A stretch of 64,000 bases of DNA from Vicinamibacterales bacterium (GTDB lineage: Bacteria; Acidobacteriota; Vicinamibacteria; Vicinamibacterales; UBA2999): the NCBI GenBank assembly GCA_030680175.1, contig JAUXWO010000064.1, positions 1 to 64,000 on the forward strand, given 5' to 3'. Below are positions 47,765 through 56,539 of the stretch, piece by piece; position 1 is the stretch's first letter, and every line of letters begins with the position of its first letter. Under the pieces are notes generated by a model. It was not told the origin of the DNA. It saw nothing but the letters and a program-made list of their open reading frames with translations, and searched no databases. A program made the translations under genes and the position numbers.

Positions 47765-48451
47765 GTGTCGTGCGAAGAACGGGGCGCGCCGTCGCCCGAT
47801 GCGCCGCATGTCAGCGCCGGCATCCCGATGGCGCTGGCCATGGAGGCCGAGCCGCCGGTGCGCTCCCTGGCGCCGGCCGGCGAGGCGCTGCGTATCGAGC
47901 TCGACGACCCGACGACGGTGATGCTGCGCCGCGTGGCCCTCTTCCGCGATGAGTTCGTCGCGTGGATGCGGACGCTGGCGTCCGCGCTCATCTACGCGGT
48001 GCTCATCATCACGTTCGTCTTTCAAGTCGCACGCGTCGAGGGCCAGAGCATGGCGCCCACGCTCGCCGACCAGGACCGGCTCATCGTCAACAAGCTGATC
48101 TACCGGTTCGCCGAGCCCCGGCGCGGTGACATCGTGATGCTCTACTACCCGCTCAACCCCGACAAGTCGTTCGTCAAGCGGGTGATCGCCGAAGAGAACG
48201 ACCAGGTCCGCATCGTCGACGGGCGTGTCTACGTGAACGACGTGCCGCTGCGGGACGACTACGTGCCGGTGGAGTTCCGCAGCCACGACGACTGGGGCCC
48301 CCAGGTGATTCCCGAGGGCTACTACTTCGTGATGGGCGACCACCGGAACAACAGCTCCGACAGCCGCCACTGGGGGATGGTGCCGAAGAAGTACATCATC
48401 GGCAAGGTGCAGCTGCGCTGGTGGCCGGTTCCGGAAGCGCGGGTGTTCTAG
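47765..48451 (+). CDS. lepB: Signal peptidase I
   Basis: 228 residues from a GTG at 47765. One membrane helix (LIYAVLIITFVFQV, about residues 75-88) precedes the catalytic Ser95 in EGQSMAPTL and Lys138 in FVKRVIAEE. The late GDHRNNSSDSR is the conserved box E. It removes signal peptides at the outer face of the cytoplasmic membrane. The GTG is favoured by an upstream GAGGGGG; an ATG at 47828 would shorten the cytoplasmic tail. It is downstream of the LytS/LytR pair across a repeat array. Confidence 0.93.
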   Translation: MSCEERGAPSPDAPHVSAGIPMALAMEAEPPVRSLAPAGEALRIELDDPTTVMLRRVALFRDEFVAWMRTLASALIYAVLIITFVFQVARVEGQSMAPTLADQDRLIVNKLIYRFAEPRRGDIVMLYYPLNPDKSFVKRVIAEENDQVRIVDGRVYVNDVPLRDDYVPVEFRSHDDWGPQVIPEGYYFVMGDHRNNSSDSRHWGMVPKKYIIGKVQLRWWPVPEARVF

Positions 48452-48471
48452 ACGGTGGACGGTGGACGGTC
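48451..48471. repeat. Short 7-bp array GACGGTG, three copies
   Basis: GACGGTG, GACGGTG and GACGGTC follow the lepB stop and overlap its last base. Confidence 0.6.
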
Positions 48472-48516
48472 CGGGGCGTTGCCCGGCATCCACGGCTCAC
48501 GTTCACGACCGGCTGG

Positions 48517-49500
48517 TCAATAGCCGAGCGACGGCTCCACTGAAAAGCGCAGCGGCTCACCCGCGGCGAACCGCCGCAGGTTCTCCGAGAACAGATCGAT
48601 CACCTCGTCCCAGTGGCCGGCACGGAAGCCGGAGGTGTGAGGCGTGAGGATCACCTGCGGCAGGCCCCACAGCGGATCGTCCGTGGGGAGCGGCTCCTGG
48701 TGAAAGACGTCGAGCGAGGCGCCCCCGAGGTGGCCTGAGCGGAGCGCCTCGACGAGCGCCTCGCGCACGACGATCCGGCCACGCCCCACGTTCACGAAGA
48801 TCGCGCCCGGCCGCATCCGCGCGAACTCGCGGGCGCCGATGAGGCCCGTCGTCTCGGGCGTCAGCGGCGCCGCCACGACCACGACATCAGCGCGGGCCAG
48901 CAGGTCGGGAAGCGCCGACGGCGGCAGCGCCTCATCGAGTCCCGCCACGGGCGGCGCGTCGGTGCGGCGGCGGGTGGCGATCACCCGCATGCCGAACGCC
49001 GAGGCCAGCCGCGCCACCTCCGCGCCGATTGTCCCGACGCCCACCAGCCCCAGCGTGCGGCCGCGCAGCATCCACGGGAGTCTCACGCCCATGAAGTCGT
49101 TCTGCGACCAGCGCGCCTCACGCTGGCGCTCGAGCGCAAAGGGCAGCTGCTTGGCCAGCGCCAGCACCGTGGCGAGCACGTGCTCGGCGATGGGCGCCGC
49201 CTGCACACCGCGCGTGTTCGAGAGCGCGATCCCCCGCGCGGCCAATTCCGGCACACAGATCGTCTCGACTGCGACCGCCGACGAGTGCACCCAGCGGAGC
49301 GCCGCCGCACGCGCCAGCTCCTCCGCCGAAAGAATCCACGTGTACGCGACGTCGCAGGCCTCGAGCCCGCGCGCACGCGCCGCCTCGTCGGTCGCATGCA
49401 CGAACGTGTGCTCGGGGAAGCGCGCGGCGAGCGCCGCCACGGCCCCGGCCGGAATCTGCCATTGCGGCACGTGCTGCTGAATGGAGATTAGGACGTTCAT
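48517..49500 (-). CDS. D-2-hydroxyacid dehydrogenase, NAD(P)-dependent
   Basis: 327 residues. The nucleotide-binding motif is GLVGVGTIGAEVARLA (about residues 152-167). The catalytic Arg is in NVGRGRIV's neighbourhood and His is in LTPHTSGF (about residues 290-297). The family includes glyoxylate/hydroxypyruvate and phosphoglycerate dehydrogenase-like enzymes. There is no C-terminal ACT domain, so SerA is unlikely. The substrate is unknown. It follows moaC on the same strand by 8 bp and may be co-transcribed with rex-moaC. Confidence 0.88.
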   Translation of the reverse strand: MNVLISIQQHVPQWQIPAGAVAALAARFPEHTFVHATDEAARARGLEACDVAYTWILSAEELARAAALRWVHSSAVAVETICVPELAARGIALSNTRGVQAAPIAEHVLATVLALAKQLPFALERQREARWSQNDFMGVRLPWMLRGRTLGLVGVGTIGAEVARLASAFGMRVIATRRRTDAPPVAGLDEALPPSALPDLLARADVVVVAAPLTPETTGLIGAREFARMRPGAIFVNVGRGRIVVREALVEALRSGHLGGASLDVFHQEPLPTDDPLWGLPQVILTPHTSGFRAGHWDEVIDLFSENLRRFAAGEPLRFSVEPSLGY

Positions 49501-49508
49501 TGCCGTGC

Positions 49509-50036
49509 TCAGCGCCGAACCTTGACTCCAGGACGTCGATCGCTGGACGGCCGTCTGTAGTCGCCCGACCGTCCTCCGCGCTTCTCGACGAGGCAGATCT
49601 CGCCGATCACCATCGTCTTGTCCACGGCCTTGACCATGTCGTAGAGCGTCAGGGCCGCGCCCGCCACCGCCGTGAGCGCCTCCATCTCGACACCGGTCTG
49701 CCCCGTCGTACGCGCCACGGCCTCGATCCGATACCCGGTGCGTGTGGCGACGAGATCGACGGCGATGGAGGACAGCGGCAGCGGATGGCAGAGCGGGATC
49801 AGGTCGGCCGTGCGCTTGGCGGCCATGATGCCGGCGATCCGCGCGGCCTGCAGCGCGTCGCCCTTCTTCGTGCGCCCCGTGCCCACCAGGCGGCGCGCCA
49901 CCGCCGACATCGTCACCGTGCCGCGCGCCCGCGCCTCGCGCGCGGTCACCGGCTTGTCGCCGACATCCACCATGCGGACACGGCCATCGGCGTCCACGTG
50001 CGTCAGGCGCGGCCGCGCGGCTGGCGGTCGAGGCAT
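49509..50036 (-). CDS. moaC: Cyclic pyranopterin monophosphate synthase MoaC
   Basis: 175 residues. The family core [34 protein letters not shown] (split here for length, about residues 55-88) and the active-site [21 protein letters not shown]-type segment are present, along with the final KAVDKTMVI. It forms cyclic pyranopterin monophosphate in molybdenum-cofactor synthesis. The start ATG shares one base with the rex stop (TGATG at 50034-50038). MoaA is not in the window. Confidence 0.93.
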   Translation of the reverse strand: MPRPPAARPRLTHVDADGRVRMVDVGDKPVTAREARARGTVTMSAVARRLVGTGRTKKGDALQAARIAGIMAAKRTADLIPLCHPLPLSSIAVDLVATRTGYRIEAVARTTGQTGVEMEALTAVAGAALTLYDMVKAVDKTMVIGEICLVEKRGGRSGDYRRPSSDRRPGVKVRR

Positions 50037-50701
50037 CACTCCCCTCCTTCGTCCTGGGCGAGATAGAACGACAGGCTCTCGAGCGAGACGGTCAGGTCCA
50101 CATTCTTCAGCTTGATGCCGGCCGGGGCCTTGAGCGCGCCCGGCGAGAAGTTCAACACGGCCTTCACCCCCGCGGTCACGACCTGGTCGAGCACGAACTG
50201 GCCCGACTCGGCCGGCACCGCGATGACGACGATGTCGATGCGATCGCGGCGGACATGGCGCCGCAGGTCCTTCAGGTCGAGGATCGGGACGCCGCTGCGC
50301 GAGTGTTCGCCGATCTTCTCGGCCGACACGTCGAAGAGCGCCACGATCTCGAACCCCTCGCGGCGGAATCCGGGGTAGTCGGCCAGCGCAAGGCCGAGGT
50401 TGCCGGCGCCCATCACGGCCACGCGCAGGCGCCTGTCGAGGCCCAGGATCTGGCGCAGGTGCCGCTTCAGATCCTTCACGTAGTAGCCGACGCCGCGCAC
50501 GCCGAACTCGCCGAAGTACGCGAGGTCCTTGCGGATCTGGGCGGCGTTCAGGTGGAACTGCTGCGCCAGGGCCTGCGACGAGATCGTCTCGACCCCCGCG
50601 GCTTCGAGCTGGTTCAGACAGCGGAGGTAGACCGACAGCCGATTGGTGGTGAGTTCGGAAACCTGCTCGGTGGTGGGCTTCCGCTTGTTCGTCTGTTTCA
50701 C
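50036..50701 (-). CDS. rex: Redox-sensing transcriptional repressor Rex
   Basis: 221 residues. A winged-helix domain ([16 protein letters not shown]... [22 protein letters not shown]) binds DNA; the Rossmann domain ([19 protein letters not shown], about residues 96-114) binds NADH/NAD+. It represses respiratory or fermentation genes when NADH is low. The start is a GTG at 50701. A near-leaderless promoter is suggested by TATTCT ending 10 bases before. TTGTGAAA overlaps the start and looks like one half of a Rex operator, but the inverted half is not visible. Confidence 0.94.
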   Translation of the reverse strand: MKQTNKRKPTTEQVSELTTNRLSVYLRCLNQLEAAGVETISSQALAQQFHLNAAQIRKDLAYFGEFGVRGVGYYVKDLKRHLRQILGLDRRLRVAVMGAGNLGLALADYPGFRREGFEIVALFDVSAEKIGEHSRSGVPILDLKDLRRHVRRDRIDIVVIAVPAESGQFVLDQVVTAGVKAVLNFSPGALKAPAGIKLKNVDLTVSLESLSFYLAQDEGGE

Positions 50702-50711
50702 AAGCGTCTAC

Positions 50712-50717
50712 AGAATA
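50712..50717 (-). promoter_or_regulatory. Possible -10 of rex
   Basis: TATTCT on the minus strand at 50717-50712 would start the transcript about four bases before the GTG start. No -35 match was seen. Confidence 0.35.
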
Positions 50718-50744
50718 GGCCAACACCCCGCTCGGGGTAAAGGA

Positions 50745-51890
50745 TCAGGGCGCCTTCTTCTTCGCGAGGTAGGCCGCCCGAAGGGCGTCCACGAACCGCG
50801 CATCCACCAGCCCTGCCGGGTTGCCCTGGTAGTCCAGGCCCTGGTCCGCGCGGAACTTGTCGACGGCAGCGATCGCCTCGGCATCGTAGTCGGCGAACTC
50901 GCGCGTGTAGGCCGAGGACTTCTGCTTGAAGTCCGCCATCAGCGCGTCGTACGCCGCCGGGTCCGTGCGGCGCAGTTCCTGGTTGGCTGGCGTGTTGATG
51001 GACGCCGGCGGCTCCGGAAACACCGCGACCGCCGGCCGCCAGTACCCCACGGCGTGCAGCATCCGCTTCAACTCGACGACGTCCGGGCCGCTGACATGCG
51101 AGAAGTCGCGGTAGCCGAGGCGGCGCGCCGTCGTGTAGTAGATACGCTTCATCTCGCCCACCGGTTCGGCGTGTTCGCCCACGTCGATCGAGAGCGTGAG
51201 GTAATCGCCGCCGCGTCCGGGATCATTCGGGTCCGCGACGCGAATCGCCGCCGACTGCAGGTTGCCCCACCGCCGGTCCCCGCCGGTCTTCTGGCCGGCC
51301 TCCATGGCCAGGATCATGCGCTCGGCCAGCGGCATGCCGGTGCCGGCCGTCGACTCGAAGCTCGCCGCCACGGCCTCGACGGTCTCGGGCCCCACCATGA
51401 TGTTGGCCTGCACGGTGTAGTGCAGCCCCTGCCGGCTGCCGGCCCAGTTGCCGTTGTTCTTCCCCGAGTGCGCGGCCGCGCGCCCCTGCATGTCGATGAG
51501 GCCCACCTGCCGCGACTCGCGGCCCTGATCATCGGCCAACAACTGCCGCAGCGCGTCCTGCGGCTCCACGCCCTTGGCCATCAGGTCGAGGCCGCGCACG
51601 CCGTACTCGACGACGGTGGCCGCCTGGGTGCAGACGGCGCCGACGCCCGCGCGCACCCATGGCACGGCCCGCCCCACAAACGGCACCCGCGTCGTCACCG
51701 CCGCGCCGGACTGGCCGGTCGCCGGGTCGATGGCGCAGAGCGAGAACGTGCCGTACTGCGGCAGGCCCTCGGCGTTGAGCGTGACCCCGTCAGCCGCGCG
51801 CATCGGAGCGGTCGTCTGGGCACCGAGCGATGAGGGGACGACCAGAACGGCACCGAGCACAAGAACAGCCGCGAGACGACGCATGAACAT
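50745..51890 (-). CDS. Secreted DUF1028 (Ntn-hydrolase-like) protein
   Basis: 381 residues. A signal peptide (VLVLGAVLVVPSSLGAQ) is followed by a DUF1028 domain: YGTFSLCAIDPATGQSGAAV near the start, VGAVCTQAATVVEYG, and QANIMVGPETVEAVAASFE. DUF1028 folds resemble Ntn hydrolases such as proteasome subunits; here the catalytic residue is uncertain. The C-terminus after about residue 250 has peptidoglycan-binding-like segments (LKRMLHAVGYWRP). The ATG at 51890 is chosen for GAGG six bases upstream; an in-frame ATG lies at 51902. Confidence 0.78.
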   Translation of the reverse strand: MFMRRLAAVLVLGAVLVVPSSLGAQTTAPMRAADGVTLNAEGLPQYGTFSLCAIDPATGQSGAAVTTRVPFVGRAVPWVRAGVGAVCTQAATVVEYGVRGLDLMAKGVEPQDALRQLLADDQGRESRQVGLIDMQGRAAAHSGKNNGNWAGSRQGLHYTVQANIMVGPETVEAVAASFESTAGTGMPLAERMILAMEAGQKTGGDRRWGNLQSAAIRVADPNDPGRGGDYLTLSIDVGEHAEPVGEMKRIYYTTARRLGYRDFSHVSGPDVVELKRMLHAVGYWRPAVAVFPEPPASINTPANQELRRTDPAAYDALMADFKQKSSAYTREFADYDAEAIAAVDKFRADQGLDYQGNPAGLVDARFVDALRAAYLAKKKAP

Positions 51891-51917
51891 GGGGGACCTC
51901 ATGACTGGGGATTCTAC

Positions 51918-51994
51918 AGCGATCGGCGACCGGCTGTCGGCTGTCAGCTGTCAGCGATCAGCTCTCGGCGGTCAGCTCTCGGCTTTCAGCTCTC
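51918..51994. repeat. 7-bp tandem array, 11 degenerate copies (GGCTTTC family)
   Basis: Units AGCGATC, GGCGACC, GGCTGTC, AGCTGTC, AGCTCTC, GGCGGTC and GGCTTTC in perfect 7-bp register. Same family as 28884, 41846 and 58912. It lies in the divergent-free gap between the DUF1028 start and the VWFA-protein stop. Confidence 0.9.
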
Positions 51995-52011
51995 GGCTCA
52001 GCACCGCGGCA

Positions 52012-52060
52012 CCCCGGCACCTCGGCACCTCCCTACGGCACCTCGGCACCTCCCTACGGC
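52012..52060. repeat. CGGCACCTC-type repeat with a 21-bp duplication at the end of the VWFA gene
   Basis: CGGCACC units and a 21-bp duplicated segment ending in CCCTAC (52031-52036 and 52052-52057) run into the stop codon of the VWFA-related gene (52054-52056). Confidence 0.6.
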
Positions 52061-54186
52061 ACGAGCCTGAAGCCGTAGGCGACGCGCTCGGTCGTGCCTT
52101 GACGCTCGGCGCTGACTTCGAGGACGTACTCGCCCTGCGCGAGGGGGGCGAGGGTGACGTCGGCGACGAGGAACGGCAGGCCGCGGTCCGCGTCCATGCG
52201 CTCGCCGATCGTCACGGGCAGGGGCATCGGCTGCCCGTCGCGGGTCAGGAGTTGCGCGCTGATCGTGGCGTCCCGCAAGCTGACGGGCACCTCGACGCGC
52301 AGGCGCTCCGTGCGCCGGAACCGTGGATCGGCGGTCGCCTGATACTGCAGCCCCGTTGACGGGCCGCGGCGTGAGGCCATCGGCGTGGTGCCGATCAACG
52401 CGCCCGGCGCGGGTACGTCGGTGCCGACGGACAGTTGCAGCGGAAGCCGCGCCCCCGTCGCGGTCACCTGCGCGCGCACGATGTAGCGGCCGGGCTCGAG
52501 ACCGGGGCCCTCCGGGAGCACCAGCGACAGCGTGCGCTGCCCCGGCGCGAGCGATCGCGTGACCGTCACCGGCTCCGCGATGAGATTGGGCGGCGGCTGG
52601 AACGTGATCTCCACCTCGCCCCCCGCGCGCCACGCCTCGTCGCGCACCGTGGCGGCGTCCAGTTCGATCACCACCCAGATGGCGCCCGCGCCGCGATCGT
52701 CGAGGTAGGCCGCCGGGAGTGCGCCGCCCACGTCACCGTCCGGCGGCGGCCAGAACCCGGACGCCTCGATCCGTAACGGCAACGTGCCGCGTGCCGACCC
52801 GAGGCGTCCAAGCGCCGCGGCCACCGCCGGCGGGGGCCCGGCCGGCGCCGCCGCCACCGCCGTCACGGCCGCCAGTTCGGACTCGCGCGGCGCGAGGTAC
52901 CCGGGGCGCGCCCGTACCTCCAGCCCCGGGCGCTTGACGCGCACGGTAAGGCGGCGATACCGGCCATCAAGGCGCGTGTTCGTGGAGTAGTACCCCAGCA
53001 GGTAGTACGACCCGAGGTCGCCCATGAAGCGGGAGACGGCGCCTGTCACATCGTTGGTGTTCAGCACGGCGACGCCGTCGGTCTCCTCGGCCAGCGTCCG
53101 GAGCGCCGACTGCCGGTTGAAGAGCCGGCGGCCGTCCTCGACCGGTGTGGCCGGCATGCGCGGGCCGATGGGTTCGTCGAAGGCGACGAGCCCTCGGGGA
53201 TCGATGGTGTAGAAGCTCACGTTCGATCGGTTCGCACGCTGCACGAGCAGCTGAAAGGTCAGCTGGTTGTCGAGGTTCGCGAGCAGTTGCCGGTCGCGCT
53301 CGCACTCGGTCATCCCGGCGTCGGTCAACTGCCGCGGGTCGCTGCCGAGCGTGAGCCGGCCCGTGGGGCCGACGTGGAGCGGGTCGACCACCTGCTCGGT
53401 CCCGAGCGCGGCCCCGAGCGCCTCGTTCCTCTGGAAGAGCCGCCAGCCCTCCGACAGCAGCAGCACGAACTTGCGCTCCTCGCGGACGCCCTCGAGGTGC
53501 ACCACCATCTCCTCGAGCGCGTCGAGCGTCTTCTTCTCGCGCCGGCGATCGACCATCTCGTTGACGATCGCCTCGTTGGCGCCGTAGCACCGGAGGTAGG
53601 CCTCCTCACGGGGATCCACCATGTCCACGCGATCGCGCTGGCCCCAGTACCAGTTGGTCGCCATCATCGCCTGCAGCGTGGACGTGCGACGCGCGAACGT
53701 GATGTTGTGCGCCGACATCTCGGGCGTCATCACCCCCACCATGTCGTCCTGGCCGATCAGCCGCTCGAGCAGGCGGCCGACCGGCTCCTGCGCGCGGTAC
53801 GACCCGCTCAACTGCACGTGCCACACGTCCATGAACAGCACGAAGAGGCGCGCGCGCGGATCGGCGGCCATCGCCTCGGCCTCGCGGACGCTGTTCGGCT
53901 CGAGGCGATCCGACTCAGGTCCGATGGGCCGCGGCTCGATGAGCTCGAACTGCTCGATGGACTGCGGGGCGTTGTCCTCGAGCACCTCGAAGTCGTCGGC
54001 GGTCAGGTCGGTGACCGCCTGGCCGTTCTGCGAGATGTAGGCGTCGACGCGCACCAGGTTGGCGCCGCCACGGAAGGGCGGCAGGGGGGCGCGTTCGGGG
54101 ACGGCGGGCTGCTGGGCGGCCAGGCCCGCGACGAGCACGACGAGGCCGGCGGAGAGCACCGAACGCAGTGACGAGGGTCCAGGCAT
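52054..54186 (-). CDS. Secreted VWFA-related protein (acidobacterial type)
   Basis: 710 residues. A signal peptide is followed by NLVRVDAYISQNGQAVTDLTADDF, the hallmark of the VWFA-related family (TIGR03436-like) that is expanded in Acidobacteriota. The expected MIDAS reads LFVLFMDVWHVQLSGS, so the DxSxS triad is degenerate. The C-terminal part is beta-rich with Ig-like segments. It is probably extracellular or periplasmic, with unknown function. A 35-bp gap separates it from the DUF4126 gene upstream. Confidence 0.85.
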   Translation of the reverse strand: MPGPSSLRSVLSAGLVVLVAGLAAQQPAVPERAPLPPFRGGANLVRVDAYISQNGQAVTDLTADDFEVLEDNAPQSIEQFELIEPRPIGPESDRLEPNSVREAEAMAADPRARLFVLFMDVWHVQLSGSYRAQEPVGRLLERLIGQDDMVGVMTPEMSAHNITFARRTSTLQAMMATNWYWGQRDRVDMVDPREEAYLRCYGANEAIVNEMVDRRREKKTLDALEEMVVHLEGVREERKFVLLLSEGWRLFQRNEALGAALGTEQVVDPLHVGPTGRLTLGSDPRQLTDAGMTECERDRQLLANLDNQLTFQLLVQRANRSNVSFYTIDPRGLVAFDEPIGPRMPATPVEDGRRLFNRQSALRTLAEETDGVAVLNTNDVTGAVSRFMGDLGSYYLLGYYSTNTRLDGRYRRLTVRVKRPGLEVRARPGYLAPRESELAAVTAVAAAPAGPPPAVAAALGRLGSARGTLPLRIEASGFWPPPDGDVGGALPAAYLDDRGAGAIWVVIELDAATVRDEAWRAGGEVEITFQPPPNLIAEPVTVTRSLAPGQRTLSLVLPEGPGLEPGRYIVRAQVTATGARLPLQLSVGTDVPAPGALIGTTPMASRRGPSTGLQYQATADPRFRRTERLRVEVPVSLRDATISAQLLTRDGQPMPLPVTIGERMDADRGLPFLVADVTLAPLAQGEYVLEVSAERQGTTERVAYGFRLVP

Positions 54187-54220
54187 CGTGTCCTTCCGCA
54201 GCGGGCGTGGCGCTTTCAGT

Positions 54221-54802
54221 CTATACCCTGGCCTCCCGGCGCCTGCCGCGAAACGCGACGAGCAGCCACCTGAGCAACAGCGCGATCGCCACGACGATCA
54301 GCAGGACGACGACGAGGGCCAGCACGGGGAACTTGATCGCCAGGACGCCGAGGCCGATCACGAACACGTCCTCGGCCAGGCTGAGCGCCCAGTTCGAGAA
54401 CGGCTCCGGACTGGTGTTGGCCGCCGCGCGGGTGCCGGCCTTGCTCAAGTGGCTGCCGGCGGCCACCGTCCCGCCCGCCAGTCCGACGAGGCCCTGCAGC
54501 AGCGGTGAGGCCTCCCCAAGCGTCGTCACCGCGATCACCGCCCCGCCGATCGGACGGATGAACGTATGGACGGCATCCCAGATCGTGTCGAGCCACGGAA
54601 TCTTGTCCGCGATGAACTCGAGCGCGTAGAGCGCCAGGGCCGTCGCGATCAGCCAGTCGTGGTTGAACGCCTGGAACTGCGCGGGGAGTGCGACCCACTG
54701 ATACCGCGCCGCCAGCCCGATCACCGCCACCGTCGCGTAGAGGTTCACCCCGGCGGCGAGGGCGAAGCCGAAGGTCCGGCCAAGCAGGATCAGGGATTCC
54801 AT
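54221..54802 (-). CDS. DUF4126 membrane protein
   Basis: 193 residues with about five hydrophobic helices. GFALAAGVNLYATVAVIGLAARY near the N-terminus and GLVGLAGGTVAAGSHLSKAGTRAAANTSPEPFSNW in the middle are the conserved DUF4126 blocks (about residues 11-33 and 104-138). The C-terminus ends in RWLLVAFRGRRREARV. Function is unknown; distant relations to small transporter-like proteins have been suggested for such folds. The gene overlaps the plsC stop by 13 bases, so the two are translated together. Confidence 0.82.
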   Translation of the reverse strand: MESLILLGRTFGFALAAGVNLYATVAVIGLAARYQWVALPAQFQAFNHDWLIATALALYALEFIADKIPWLDTIWDAVHTFIRPIGGAVIAVTTLGEASPLLQGLVGLAGGTVAAGSHLSKAGTRAAANTSPEPFSNWALSLAEDVFVIGLGVLAIKFPVLALVVVLLIVVAIALLLRWLLVAFRGRRREARV

Positions 54803-55533
54803 GGCGATGTCTCAGATTGACGGAGCAACGCCTCGATGCGTTCCCGGACGGTCGCAATCAGCTGGTCCCGGTCGTCGATCGTCAGGCCCTCTGTGAGGAT
54901 CGGCTCACCGATGCGGACCTGAACCAGCGCCGGGTGGATCAAGGCGCTCCCCTTCCGCATCGCATCACGCCCGCCGCTGATCGCCACCGGGACAATCGGC
55001 GCCTGCGCGTCGATCGCCATGATGAAGCCGCCCTTCTTGAACGGCAGCAGGTCGTCGGTCCGGCTGCGTGTGCCTTCGGGGAAGATCAGGAAGGAATGGC
55101 CCGCGCGCAGCGCGTCAGCGGCCCGCGCCACCGACGCCATGGCCTGCTCGCGATTGCTGCGGTCCACCGGCACGAATCCGCCGACGTCCATCGCCATGCC
55201 CATGATCGGAATCCGGCGCAGGCCGGCCTTGTAGAGGATGTGCAGCCGCGGGTGGAGCGCACGGAACAGCACCGGCGGGTCCACGTTGCTCTGGTGGTTG
55301 GCGCAGAACACGACGGCACGATCGCGCGGCACGCGGCCGCCTCCGGTCACCCGGTAGCGGATCCCCGCCAGTCCGAGCGCGAGCACCGCCCCGGCGTGCC
55401 CGATGCCGAACAGGAAGCCCTTCAGGCGGAACGGCACGACGAGGAGCAGCGCCAGCGGCCCGACGACGAGGATGTACAGGCCTACGCCCACGTAGGTCGC
55501 GAGGGAGCGGACAACGGCAATGAGGGTGGACAC
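54790..55533 (-). CDS. plsC: 1-acyl-sn-glycerol-3-phosphate acyltransferase (PlsC family)
   Basis: 247 residues from a GTG. One or two N-terminal membrane helices (about residues 15-60) precede the acyltransferase motifs NHQSNVDPP (HX4D) and FPEGTRSRTDD, with GFIMAIDAQAPIVPVAISG as motif III. It acylates lysophosphatidic acid to phosphatidic acid at the membrane. The GTG start lies right after the carD terminator, so a promoter must sit in or after that terminator, or the gene is read through. The frame upstream of the GTG reads across the terminator and is not coding. Confidence 0.88.
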   Translation of the reverse strand: MSTLIAVVRSLATYVGVGLYILVVGPLALLLVVPFRLKGFLFGIGHAGAVLALGLAGIRYRVTGGGRVPRDRAVVFCANHQSNVDPPVLFRALHPRLHILYKAGLRRIPIMGMAMDVGGFVPVDRSNREQAMASVARAADALRAGHSFLIFPEGTRSRTDDLLPFKKGGFIMAIDAQAPIVPVAISGGRDAMRKGSALIHPALVQVRIGEPILTEGLTIDDRDQLIATVRERIEALLRQSETSPWNP

Positions 55534-55554
55534 GATCCGGCGTAGTCTACCCGT

Positions 55555-55588
55555 AAAAAAAGAAAGAGCCTGGGAAGACCCCAGGCTC
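55555..55588 (-). terminator. Intrinsic terminator of carD
   Basis: On the minus strand a perfect 9-bp stem (55580-55588 pairing with 55566-55574; five-base loop) is followed by TTTCTTTTTTT. It lies 40 bases after the carD stop and is the only classical rho-independent terminator seen in the window. Confidence 0.9.
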
Positions 55589-55627
55589 CGGAGAACCACT
55601 GGTGCGCCGCCAGGTGGCGGCCGATGG

Positions 55628-56236
55628 CTACGAGGCGCGCGCGGCGCGCGGTTTCGAGAGGGGCGTGACACGCGGCGCGCTGGCCTTGGCCGGCGTCGCC
55701 TTGGCGCTCGCCCGCGCCTGGGCGCGCTGCGCGGCCCGGGCCTTCACCACGAAGCACTTCTCGAGGGCGCTGTCGACGCGCGATTCGATGTCGTCGGCCA
55801 GCACCTGCATCACCTCGGAAATCTCCGAGACGATCAGGGACTTGGCGCGATCGAGCATGCGCTTCTCGCGGAACGACAGGCTCTTCGACTTCGACAGGAA
55901 CGTGAGGCTCTTCAGCACGTCGGCCATGTCGTAGATGGACCCGCTCCGCATCTTGTCGGAGTTGTCCTTGAAGCGGCCCTTCCAGTTCTGGTGGTTGTCG
56001 ATCTTCCCGTCGCCGAGCAGATGGAACAGCCGCTCCACCTCCTCGTCGGTGATCGCGCGCCGCAACCCGACGTTGTCGACGTTCACCACCGGGACGAGCA
56101 CGGTGGTCTCGTTCGAGATGATACGCAGATGGAAGAACCCGCAGGTGGTGCCGAGAATCGTCTTCTCTTCGATCTTCTCAACTACACCGAGGCCGTGATT
56201 GGGGTAGATGACCTTGTCGCCGACCTGGAATGACAC
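55628..56236 (-). CDS. carD: CarD/CdnL family RNA polymerase-binding regulator
   Basis: 202 residues. The N-terminal RNAP-interacting Tudor-like domain reads VGDKVIYPNHGLGVVEKIEE (about residues 5-24). A helical DNA-binding domain follows (about 75-165). The C-terminus is an Ala/Lys/Arg-rich tail that may add non-specific DNA binding. CarD stabilises open promoter complexes at many promoters. The start is a GTG at 56236 preceded by GGGGG. The gene has its own strong promoter and intrinsic terminator. Confidence 0.92.
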   Translation of the reverse strand: MSFQVGDKVIYPNHGLGVVEKIEEKTILGTTCGFFHLRIISNETTVLVPVVNVDNVGLRRAITDEEVERLFHLLGDGKIDNHQNWKGRFKDNSDKMRSGSIYDMADVLKSLTFLSKSKSLSFREKRMLDRAKSLIVSEISEVMQVLADDIESRVDSALEKCFVVKARAAQRAQARASAKATPAKASAPRVTPLSKPRAARAS

Positions 56237-56299
56237 GTGGCCCCCGTTCGGAAAATGGGTGGTGGGTAGGACCTGAATTTCGTGTAACAGGCGAACCTC

Positions 56300-56329
56300 A
56301 GTATAGCCCGGTCTCGGGTCCAAAATCAA
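56300..56329 (-). promoter_or_regulatory. Sigma-70-type promoter of carD
   Basis: On the minus strand TTGATT (56329-56324) and TATACT (56305-56300) are separated by 18 bases. Transcription would start near 56293, giving a leader of about 57 bases. This is the best-formed promoter in the window. Confidence 0.8.
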
Positions 56330-56539
56330 CGAAAATCCTCAGAAAATCGCATGTTTCTGGCTTCGAGCGCCCGTGCATCCAGGGCAGGGTAAAGGCTGAT
56401 GAGCCACCAAGTTACCCACGGTTGAGCTCGCAAGGTCGTGTCGGATTCCCGGCCACCCAGCCGGACGGACAACCATTGGATATGAGTATTCTGGACTAAG
56501 ATCTCTGACGCGCGGGCCCGGTCCTGCTATCCTTCCTCC
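56330..56539. other. Gene-free region between carD promoter and the 56540 gene
   Basis: About 210 bp of moderate A/T content. It contains no coding frame of note. TATCCT at 56528-56533 ends six bases before the next ATG and could be a leaderless -10. Nothing else was recognised. Confidence 0.5.

Noticed and set aside
50695-50708. A full Rex operator at the rex start
   Set aside because: Only one half-site (TTGTGAAA) is present; the inverted half is missing within the expected spacing.
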